Below, in pieces: positions 1 through 7,400 of a stretch of DNA of 23,548 nt; position 1 is the first letter of the stretch, and every line of letters begins with the position of its first letter. The position numbers were made by a program, and so were the translations under genes. The stretch comes from Fimiplasma intestinipullorum (GTDB lineage Bacteria > Bacillota_I > Bacilli_A > Erysipelotrichales > Coprobacillaceae). The DNA is taken from the NCBI GenBank assembly GCA_018715065.1, contig DVMJ01000073.1, positions 1 to 23,548 on the forward strand. Reading direction: 5' to 3'. Under the pieces are notes generated by a model that was not told the DNA's origin, ran no database searches, and saw nothing but the letters and a program-made list of their open reading frames with translations.

Positions 1-159
1 TGCCAAGTCCTGACTGTCATGGATATCAAAGTCCTGATGACCGCCATTAAGATGGAAGTGGTAAGCCTTTGAGATGGTAATCTTGATGTTGTCCGGTGTA
101 AAAAGAACGATCTTGTTATGCATCTTGAAGTGCTTATCAAAGAACTCTTTTGTCAGCAT
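1..159 (-). CDS. Partial unknown gene of the accessory element (N-terminal 53 codons)
   Basis: An open frame reads leftwards from an ATG at 159-157 and runs off the window edge. It starts MLTKEFFDKHFKMHNKIVLF. A consensus Shine-Dalgarno (AAAGGAGG) stands just upstream of the ATG, which decides the start. The frame overlaps the end of the preceding zinc-ribbon gene by 23 bases, so the two are probably translationally coupled and belong to the same leftward operon as the primase. I do not recognise the family. What is visible is basic and mixed polar, with no membrane segment. Only the N-terminus is here, so no function can be given. Confidence 0.7.
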   Translation of the reverse strand, partial: MLTKEFFDKHFKMHNKIVLFTPDNIKITISKAYHFHLNGGHQDFDIHDSQDLA

Positions 160-463
160 GGTGTCTGCCTCCTTTCTTGGTATCTGCACAGGAACTGCAT
201 ACATACAGTTCAAGTCTTGTATCGCTGGCTCTTTTGGTAACAGGTCTTAAATGCTTGTTACAGAAGGGACAGCGTATTTTGTATCTGCCATCAGCTCTTG
301 AAGTATGGTTGCGTACCTTTAATCGGAAGTAATAAGGCACCACCTCTTCAAGCCACATGGTGTGGTTGTCGGATACGTTCTTTTCGTCCCTGCACATACA
401 CAGTGCAATCTTTTCCGTACCTTTAGGGTCACAATCCACTACGGGATAGTAATGAATGTCCAT
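137..463 (-). CDS. Small zinc-ribbon protein of the accessory element
   Basis: A 108-aa protein starting MDIHYYPVVDCDPKG. The ATG at 463-461 is chosen because a perfect AAAGGAGG lies 6-7 bases upstream; an in-frame Met six codons earlier would sit before that ribosome binding site. Residues 65-92 carry two CxxC pairs (CPFC and CSSC, C65/C68 and C89/C92), a zinc-ribbon arrangement, and the C-terminus is Lys/Arg/His-rich. It lies downstream of the primase-helicase on the same strand and overlaps the next gene, as in phage or plasmid replication modules. A nucleic-acid-binding accessory role is inference from the zinc ribbon and the position. The family itself is not recognised. Confidence 0.7.
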   Translation of the reverse strand: MDIHYYPVVDCDPKGTEKIALCMCRDEKNVSDNHTMWLEEVVPYYFRLKVRNHTSRADGRYKIRCPFCNKHLRPVTKRASDTRLELYVCSSCADTKKGGRHHADKRVL

Positions 464-493
464 TGTCGGTCCTCCTTTCAAACTTGGGGCAGG

Positions 494-574
494 TTGTGGC
501 AGATGATTTCAGCTAGGAAAAAATATAAAACCTTACGTGATAGGGCTTAAAATACCTGCCACAAGTTGCCACAA
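494..574. repeat. Three copies of TTGTGGCA beside the primase gene
   Basis: TTGTGGCA occurs on the plus strand at 494-501 and twice on the minus strand (read as TGCCACAA on plus) at 557-564 and 567-574, the last two exactly 10 bp apart. The plus copy and the nearer minus copy form an imperfect inverted repeat, 488-502 against 556-570. The 100-bp gap between the zinc-ribbon gene and the primase stop contains nothing else. Short repeats one helical turn apart next to a primase-helicase could be protein-binding sites such as origin iterons or an operator. That is inference. Confidence 0.45.
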
Positions 575-582
575 AAAAATAG

Positions 583-1155
583 TTAGAACAGTGGCTCCAC
601 ATAATCCTTAATGGAATAACCTATCAGGATTGTGGTTTTGTCACCGCCTGACTGTGGTCTCTTTCTTTCCACACGACCGAATTTACGAAGTTCGTGCAGG
701 AAGTTTCTGATGTTCTCGCAGTAGCACCCATTGTCACTGCACCATCTGCGATATTCTTCATATACAACTGCAGTTTTAACTTCAGCAGTTGCGTCCGGCA
801 TAAGTCGTTCCTCTGCAAACTGTGCCAGCTTATCGCTTTCATACTGATAAGCACTGATAGCTGCAGTTACTGCTGATGGTTGTACGAACCCTTCATCATG
901 AAGAATACGATAACCAGCTATAAGCCAATTAAGGATTGCACTCTGCGTTGTTGGTCTTGCGAATTCCTCTTTGAGTGTTCTGTCCTGTTCCCAAGGCTCA
1001 AAGTGTCTGTCAAAGGGAATGATGATAACTCTGTTTGAAGAAAACATCGTCATATCAGAAATCACTGGAAGATAATTAGTATTGATGTAAAGCTTGAACT
1101 GTGGTTCAAAATCAAAAACTGTTTTCATTGAGAAATCTTGCATTAAGAGTGTCAT
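583..1155 (-). CDS. C-terminal part of phage/plasmid primase-helicase, displaced by a frameshift
   Basis: This frame continues the SF3 helicase domain of the upstream primase (1112-2944) in the +1 register. It begins to make sense at the junction, reading FDFEPQFKLYINTNYLPVIS. That stretch contains the sensor-1-like segment (YINTNYLP), which normally follows the NARFLNENSF segment at the end of the upstream frame. The rest, ending GYSIKDYVEPLF, is the usual C-terminal helical tail of D5/P4-type primases. No good ribosome binding site precedes any Met near its start, so it is probably not an independent gene. The two parts rejoined give about 786 aa. The cause is either a one-base insertion in a T5 run or a +1 recoding site. 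Confidence 0.75.
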   Translation of the reverse strand: MTLLMQDFSMKTVFDFEPQFKLYINTNYLPVISDMTMFSSNRVIIIPFDRHFEPWEQDRTLKEEFARPTTQSAILNWLIAGYRILHDEGFVQPSAVTAAISAYQYESDKLAQFAEERLMPDATAEVKTAVVYEEYRRWCSDNGCYCENIRNFLHELRKFGRVERKRPQSGGDKTTILIGYSIKDYVEPLF

Positions 1156-2944
1156 TGCCTGTCATATTCTTTACCTGCGCAGCATTAAGAACTAAGCCTC
1201 GGCTTGGTTCAGATATGTTGGCAAATCGGATACCCGCAAGTCGAGCAATATCTTCACTTGGAGCCTGCGAGTTAACAGTGTGTTTTTGTGCGATAGTTTC
1301 AGGTCTTACGGCTTTGCCATAATCACCAAGAACCTTGAGTACACTTTCCATAAGCGTTCCTTTGCCATTTCTGGTAGTCTCGCCATAAAGGAAAAACATA
1401 CATTCATAACGTGTATCACCACAGATGCCATAGCCGAGAGCCTTTTGTAGGAACAATGCCTTATCCCTATCAGCACTCATGACTTCGTCAATGAACCTAC
1501 CAAAGCGTTCACTTGTTGCATCAGGGTCATAATCCACAGGACTGATTTTCGTTAAGAAGTCCTCCGGGGAATGTTCCTTTGGAATGCCTGCCCTCAAATC
1601 AAAGGTGGCGTTGTTGCAGTTGAACAGGTATCTGTTACTGTCGAATTTTTCCATTGGTACGGGATAGACGCTCTGTGCCTCCTTGATATAGGTTTCACGG
1701 AATCTGCGTTGCTGCCAGTACTTGCTTTCCTTTAAGAAAAGCAGTCTTTTTTCTTCATCCTTAATCGTTGAAGTGTAAAGAAGCATTGCATCTGCCAAGT
1801 CCTTACCAAGTTCCATGATTTTGAGATTTGCAATATCAGGTACCCATCGTTTACCGTCATAGACAAACCACTTCTTACGTTCAGGAACATATCTTGCGAT
1901 TTCTTTGAACATATCTGCGAAGAGTCTGCCATAGCCGATATCACCACTTCGATATCGTCTGTTTTCAAGCAGGTTGAATTCGGTAAGCTTTGCAAGAATG
2001 TCATTGAAGTCTTCATCAGCAGTTGCCATCATCGGACTGTAAAATGTCGTACATTTCTTTACAGCCTTTGTGAGTGTAATCATTCCATAAGTAGAGCCAC
2101 TCTGAATTCTGTCCCACTTGTCACGCATCAATCCTGATCGTCTGAAAAGTCTGTCCATCTGCTCGGTATCACCACCACACCAGAAAGCAAGAATTTCAGT
2201 TAATGCCATATCTGCTTCACTTGGTGATTTGCCTTCAGGTATTTCACCATTCCACAGGGCATTGAACTTGTCCGCCTGCTTTGACTTTGATGCCTTGGTA
2301 TATACACTTTCATCGGAAAGGAAACTACCGGGAGCATCTACAACAGGAGCAGTAACATCTGCATCAGGTCTTTTCATGTACTTGTCCAAAATCACCTGCA
2401 ACTGTTCACTGCGTTCATTGACATCAGCGTCATGAATGGCTTTTCCTGTCAGCGTCAGAAACTTGCCTGTAACATCAGGGGCATAGACTTCCACATGGGT
2501 ATTGCGATTATTGATGTAGTAGCGTTCACTGTCATAGGCAAATCCATCTGCAAGAATAAAGATATGAATACCAGTCCCGGACGGACTAAGTTCCGTATAG
2601 GAGTCAAGGGTATCAACAATATCCTTACCTCTTGTATCAAGTTTTCCGTTTACAACGCAGTCATCAACATCCACAAGTCTTAAGGGTTCAAAGCATCCAA
2701 CACCAATACCTGCATAACAACCTTTAGCGAATACCTCCACAGTTTCTTCAAAAGGTGAATAATGTTGTGGATTTGTAGCATCGGCTCGTTTTCCGTTAAG
2801 CTGATATGGTATCTTGTCAGGCTTGGTCTTACCCGATTTCATCACAAGTTTCCAAAGGCAGAACCTGCCATGCTCCTGCATGAACTTGGGTATTGTGGAG
2901 TAATCGAAAACCTCCACATTCAGTTTTTCGTTTTTCTTATCCAT
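1112..2944 (-). CDS. Phage/plasmid primase-helicase, N-terminal and central part
   Basis: A 610-aa frame with ATG at 2944-2942 behind GGAAGGAGG. Residues about 25-200 look like a prim-pol-type primase: DVDD at 92-95 is a likely metal-binding site, and SPSGTGIH at 120-127 is the S-x-G-x-G-x-H signature. Then follows a D5_N-like linker, and an SF3 helicase begins near residue 510, with Walker A GETTRNGKGT at 521-530 and a Walker-B-like stretch (RFANISEP) downstream. The frame stops at TGA (1114-1112) in the middle of the helicase; the missing part lies in the next register (583-1118). Such proteins prime and unwind DNA at the replication origin of phages, satellites and integrative elements. 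As written, the ATPase lacks sensor 1, so without recoding it is probably dead. Confidence 0.85.
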   Translation of the reverse strand: MDKKNEKLNVEVFDYSTIPKFMQEHGRFCLWKLVMKSGKTKPDKIPYQLNGKRADATNPQHYSPFEETVEVFAKGCYAGIGVGCFEPLRLVDVDDCVVNGKLDTRGKDIVDTLDSYTELSPSGTGIHIFILADGFAYDSERYYINNRNTHVEVYAPDVTGKFLTLTGKAIHDADVNERSEQLQVILDKYMKRPDADVTAPVVDAPGSFLSDESVYTKASKSKQADKFNALWNGEIPEGKSPSEADMALTEILAFWCGGDTEQMDRLFRRSGLMRDKWDRIQSGSTYGMITLTKAVKKCTTFYSPMMATADEDFNDILAKLTEFNLLENRRYRSGDIGYGRLFADMFKEIARYVPERKKWFVYDGKRWVPDIANLKIMELGKDLADAMLLYTSTIKDEEKRLLFLKESKYWQQRRFRETYIKEAQSVYPVPMEKFDSNRYLFNCNNATFDLRAGIPKEHSPEDFLTKISPVDYDPDATSERFGRFIDEVMSADRDKALFLQKALGYGICGDTRYECMFFLYGETTRNGKGTLMESVLKVLGDYGKAVRPETIAQKHTVNSQAPSEDIARLAGIRFANISEPSRGLVLNAAQVKNMTGNDTLNARFLNENSF

Positions 2945-2965
2945 ACATCTGTATGACCTCCTTCC

Positions 2966-3021
2966 TAAGGACAGCTACTTGTATCGTCCTTACACTTTCC
3001 CACTGGAGAAAGCTTTCCAGT
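2966..3021 (-). other. Inverted repeats in the primase leader
   Basis: Two inverted repeats lie between the primase start codon and its upstream terminator. TAAGGAC (2966-2972) pairs with GTCCTTA (2986-2992) around a 13-base loop. ACTGGA (3002-3007) pairs with TCCAGT (3016-3021) around an AAGCTT-containing centre. The first stem ends directly beside the GGAAGGAGG ribosome binding site, so it could affect initiation. No known riboswitch was recognised. Confidence 0.35.
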
Positions 3022-3100
3022 TTGAGCGGATACATTTGAAAGAATTTCTGTCCTTTCTAACTGTTAGCCTTGGTAGTGGTATCAAAAGGACGTTTTTAAG

Positions 3101-3135
3101 GAAGAAAAAAAAAACATCTGTAAAAGTTACAGATG
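3101..3135 (-). terminator. Intrinsic terminator in the primase leader (minus strand)
   Basis: CATCTGTAA (3115-3123) and TTACAGATG (3127-3135) form a perfect 9-bp stem with a 3-base loop. On the minus strand the stem is followed by ten T (A10 at 3105-3114 on plus). It lies about 160 bases upstream of the primase start and directly downstream of a minus-strand promoter candidate. It either attenuates the primase operon or stops antisense transcription leaving the restriction operon. Confidence 0.7.
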
Positions 3136-3146
3136 AACTGGAGGGG

Positions 3147-3175
3147 TAGAAAAATTCATAATTATGTGGTATAAT
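3147..3175 (+). promoter_or_regulatory. Extended -10 promoter of the restriction operon
   Basis: The -10 is TATAAT at 3170-3175, preceded by TGG (extended -10). TAGAAA at 3147-3152 is a 4-of-6 match to the -35 at the ideal 17-base spacing. Transcription would begin near 3182 and give a leader of about 35 bases to the Xre gene at 3217. Confidence 0.7.
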
Positions 3176-3200
3176 ATCGCTATATTTTTGAGATATTCAA
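3171..3200 (-). promoter_or_regulatory. Candidate minus-strand promoter facing the restriction promoter
   Basis: On the minus strand, TTGAAT (plus 3195-3200) and TATTAT (plus 3171-3176) are separated by 18 bases. The -10 shares five bases with the opposing TATAAT, so only one promoter could be occupied at a time. It would feed the leader that contains the 3101-3135 terminator. It rests on sequence match alone. Confidence 0.4.
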
Positions 3201-3216
3201 GAGAAGGAGATGCAAC

Positions 3217-3444
3217 ATGGGATTTCCAGAAGAAATTAAAAGAATCAGACAGAGATGCTTTTTAACACAACAAAAATTTGCCAAAGAAGTACAAGTGGCA
3301 TTTTCTACTGTTAATAGATGGGAAGGCGGTAAAGCAAAGCCTAACCTTATTGCAATGAAAAATATAAAGGAGTTCTGCCTTAAGAATGATATCGACTATG
3401 CAGGTGTCGAAGAGGCATGGCTTGATTTTAAGGTGGAGAAATAA
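3217..3444 (+). CDS. Small Xre-family regulator, probable controller of the restriction operon
   Basis: A 75-aa protein made of little more than a Cro/CI-type helix-turn-helix: QQKFAKEVQVAFSTVNRWEGG gives helices 2 and 3, with the typical W-E-x-G end. The ATG at 3217 follows AGAAGGAGA. It is the first gene of the plus-strand operon, five bases from the next gene. Its size and place match the controller (C) proteins of restriction-modification systems, which delay nuclease expression after entry into a new host. The overlapping opposed promoters just upstream are a natural place for it to bind. The controller role is inference; the DNA-binding fold is clear. Confidence 0.8.
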   Translation: MGFPEEIKRIRQRCFLTQQKFAKEVQVAFSTVNRWEGGKAKPNLIAMKNIKEFCLKNDIDYAGVEEAWLDFKVEK

Positions 3445-3449
3445 CCGTT

Positions 3450-4484
3450 ATGAATAATAGAACAGAAATTGAAAAGAGAATTGATATCTTAGAAGATGAT
3501 ATTGCTAGTATAAATCCTACTCTTTTAAAGCTTCTGTTAAAGGATAAAACAACTCGTGGAAATATTATGTGGTGTACTAAAGATTATGAGTCTTACGGAC
3601 CACAGTATGATGAACACGCTCAGATTCAAGCTGAGTTAATCACTGGGCGTTTTTCAAATGTAATACAGCCACGAGCTGCGAAATCTAAATCAGTTCAGGA
3701 GCAACGAATCAAAAAGAGAGCCGAGGTATTTACACCTTCATGGATATGTAATGAACAAAATAATCAGGTTGATGAGGCTTGGTTCGGAAGAACAAATGTA
3801 TTTAATACTCCCAATGGTACAAGCTGGATTACAACAACTGATAAAATCGTTTTCGATGACAAAAAGAAAACGTGGAAAGCATATGTTGATGCTAAAAGGC
3901 TTGAGATTACTTGTGGTGAAGCACCATATCTAATTAGCCGATATGATACTACAACGGGGGATTTGATTCCTATTTATGAGCGTATCGGATTATTTGACCG
4001 AAAAATGCGTGTAGTTAATGAAAACTGCGATAATGATGAAGAATGGTTGAAGTGGTCACTTCGTGCATTAAAGAGCGTTTTCGGTTATGAATTTCAAGGT
4101 GATAGCGTTCTGATTGCTCGTGAAAATCTACTGTATGATTACATGGATTATTATAGAGAGCGATTTAAAGACGAACCACCAATTGATTTACTAAAAACAG
4201 TTGCAAACATAATTGCATGGAATATATGGCAGATGGATGGACTTAAGTGTGTGGTTCCATACTCTTGCCATAAAGTAAAGGTACAAGATAATCAGATGAC
4301 ATTATTTGATTTTCTTGATGAAGATAAAGAGGAAGAAAAAGTTGTTCCTTGTCCGGGATGCGAAAAGAATGACATATTTAAGCATAATGGTATTTATTGT
4401 CGCATATATGATTGGACTAATTTGAATAAGAGCATTCCTTTTATCGATGTTTTCAAGGAGGGAAATAATTATGGAGAGATTTGA
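3450..4484 (+). CDS. Restriction-system protein with degenerate methyltransferase-like motifs
   Basis: A 344-aa protein. Residues 91-98 read AEVFTPSW, like the (E)-x-F-TP motif X that opens many N6-adenine methyltransferases. LEITCGEAPYL (151-161) occupies the place of the SAM-binding motif I but is not the usual DPxxGxG. Near residue 215, FQGDSVLIARENLL resembles the following strand-helix. No (N/D)PP(Y/F) catalytic motif is present. A CPGC pair (301-304) and a later Cys suggest a small zinc site. I recall similar proteins being labelled restriction subunit M, but not from a characterised example. It sits five bases after the Xre gene, and its last 14 bases overlap the helicase-methyltransferase gene. 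A non-catalytic partner of that methyltransferase is my inference. Confidence 0.6.
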   Translation: MNNRTEIEKRIDILEDDIASINPTLLKLLLKDKTTRGNIMWCTKDYESYGPQYDEHAQIQAELITGRFSNVIQPRAAKSKSVQEQRIKKRAEVFTPSWICNEQNNQVDEAWFGRTNVFNTPNGTSWITTTDKIVFDDKKKTWKAYVDAKRLEITCGEAPYLISRYDTTTGDLIPIYERIGLFDRKMRVVNENCDNDEEWLKWSLRALKSVFGYEFQGDSVLIARENLLYDYMDYYRERFKDEPPIDLLKTVANIIAWNIWQMDGLKCVVPYSCHKVKVQDNQMTLFDFLDEDKEEEKVVPCPGCEKNDIFKHNGIYCRIYDWTNLNKSIPFIDVFKEGNNYGEI

Positions 4485-7400
4485 TCAGACGCATAGTTAT
4501 AAATTGATATACGTTTTCAGTATGCCTTACGAAACGCATAAAGGTTTACTCAAGGTTGGTGAAGCTACTCTTACTACAGATATAATGCCAAACAATCTTG
4601 TACCTAATTGTCACGACCTTAATCAGGCGGCTAAAAAGAGAATTGACAGTTACACAAAAACTGCCAGTATGAGTTACAAACTTGAATATACAGAACTTGC
4701 TATCAAGCAGGATTCAGGATATACATTCCCTTTCAAAGATAAGGATGTACATAGTGTATTGATGAACTCAGGCGTTCACAAGGTTCAGCCTAATGGCTCT
4801 ACAGGTGAAGAATGGTTTGCTACTAATCTTGATATGGTTAAGGCTGCTATCAAGTGTGTTAAAGAAGGCAAATCTTCAATTTCTTCTGGCTCTGTGGTTA
4901 AGGAAACACCATATACTCCTATTGATTTTCGTGAGGAGCAAAAGGACGCAGTTGAGAAAACACTCAAAGCTTTCAAAAAGGATAATGAGATGCTTTGGTA
5001 CGCTAAGATGCGTTTCGGTAAAACATTGACTGCTTTAGAAGTAATACGCCGTAGTCAATATCGTAGAGTTATTATCATTACCCATCGTCCGGTAGTAGAT
5101 GATGGCTGGAGTGAAGATTTCAAGAAGATTTTCTATCCGGGACACTCTGAACATAACTACCATTATGAAAGAAAATCAAAGGATTCTTCTTATACATTTG
5201 ATGAAAAGACAGATTCTGAAAATGATTTAAAGATTCGCAAGCTTGATAAGGATGGGACTTACTTTGTGTATTTCGCTTCCATTCAGGACTTGAGAGGCTC
5301 ACAGATTGTCGGTGGTAATTTCAATAAGAACAATGCAGTATTTGCCCTTGACTGGGATTTAATTGTTATTGATGAGGCTCACGAAGGTACACAGACAGAA
5401 CTTGGTGACAACGTTATCAAGACATTACGCAAAGACCATACAAAGGTTCTTGCATTATCGGGTACACCATTTAACCTTTTGAATCAGTTCAGCGAAGATA
5501 ATGTATATACATGGGATTACGTTATGGAACAGAAGAAAAAAACTGAATGGGATTTAACTCATCATGGTGACCACAATCCATACGCTGACCTTCCTAAGAT
5601 GCATATTTTCACTTATGACTTAGGTGAAAAGCTTAAGAAGTATCTTTCCGATGAATATGATACAAAGGCATTCAATTTCCGTGAATTCTTCCGTGTATGG
5701 TACAAGGGTCCAAATAGCAAACGTGATTTACCTAAAGGTGCTGTTGAAGGCAAATTCGTTCATGAAAACGATGTTATTGCTTTCTTGGACATGATGGTAA
5801 AAGAAGATTCAAAAAGTGGTTATCCGTTCTCAACTCAGGAATACAGAGATATGTTTCGTCATACTCTTTGGATGGTTCCGGGCGTAAAAGAAGCGAAGGC
5901 ACTTAGTGAATTGCTACGCAATCATCCTGTATTCAAGAATTTCGGAATTGCCAATGTAGCAGGTGAAGGTGATAAATACGAGGAAGAACATTCCAAGGAC
6001 GCACTTGACCTTGTTCGTAATACTATAAAAAATAACAAATATTCCATTACCCTATCATGTGGTAAGTTAACAACAGGTGTAACAGTAAAGGAATGGACTG
6101 CAGTTTTAATGCTTTCAGGTTCTTATTCTACTGCTGCTGCACAGTATATGCAGACAATTTTCCGTGTTCAGTCAGCAGGAACAATTGAAGGAAAGCAGAA
6201 AACTGACTGCTATGTATTTGATTTTGCTCCGGACAGAACATTAAAGGTTCTTACTGAAACCGTTCATTTATCACGCAAACCGGGAAAGAGTCAGAAAAAA
6301 CGCCGTGAGGCTATGACTGAATTCTTAAATTACTGTCCTGTTATTTCTATCTCAGGTTCAAAGACTAGAAAATACAGTGTTGAATCAATGATGGAACAGA
6401 TTAAGCAGATTTATGCAGAACGTGCAGTAAACAGTGGTTTTGAGGATGAATCACTTTACAATGACGAGTTGCTGAAGCTTGATGAAATTGACGCATCAAA
6501 ATTCAATGAACTTAAAGATATTATCGGTGCTTCAAAGGCATCAAAGAAAAAGAAAGAAGTTGTGGTTAATGGTCAGGGCTTAACTGATGAACAGGTTGAG
6601 CATATTGATGACCCTGAACCACCTACAACACCTGATCCACTGACTCCTGAAGAAATTGCAGAGCGTCAGAAAAAGAAACAAGCTAAAGAAGCACGTAAGA
6701 AGGCTATTGATATTCTTCGTGGTATCTCTATCCGTATGCCACTTATGATTTATGGTGCTGATGTTCCTATTGAAGAAGATATCGACATTGACCGTTTCGT
6801 TGATATTGTCGATGACGAATCTTGGAAGGAGTTCATGCCTGCAGGTGTAACAAAACAGATATTCACAGAGTTTACAAAATACTATGATCGTGATGTGTTT
6901 ATTGCCGCCGGAAAGCGAATCAGAAAGCTTGCTGCGTCAGCAGACAGAGAAACACCTACAAGACGTGTAATTCAGATTGCTGAAATCTTCCGTCATTTCA
7001 AGAACCCTGACAAGGAAACTGTTCTTACTCCTTGGCGTGTAGTTAATATGCATATGTCTGACACTATCGGTGGTTGGTGCTTCTTCAATGAGAAATTTGA
7101 AGATGACACACAGGAAGAAAAGCATCGTCTTGAAGAACCACGTTTTGTTGACAGAGGTGATGTTACATACTCTGTTTTCGGTGAAGATGCCCACATTCTT
7201 GAAATCAACTCAAAGACAGGTCTTTATCCGTTATATGTTGCCTACAGTTCATACAAGCAAAAAATGGAAGGCATGAGTGATGATGACTGGGAGCCTGAAG
7301 AATGCCAGTTGTTCTGGAACGAAACTATTCAGAATAATGTATTTGTAATCTGTAAAACACCAATGGCTAAATCAATCACAAGGAGAACGCTTTGTGGTTA

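Noticed and set aside
624..854. A separate 76-codon frame inside the primase C-terminal part.
   Set aside because: Another register of the same gene, no ribosome binding site; the conserved helicase sequence is in the other frame.
3105..3114. A10 run considered as an assembly artefact or slippery site.
   Set aside because: It is non-coding and forms the T-tract of a well-formed minus-strand terminator, which explains it.
6937..7276. Several open frames of 60-100 codons on both strands within the large coding regions, for example on the minus strand at 6937-7194.
   Set aside because: They lie entirely within strong genes with clear motifs, lack ribosome binding sites and have no recognisable protein features.
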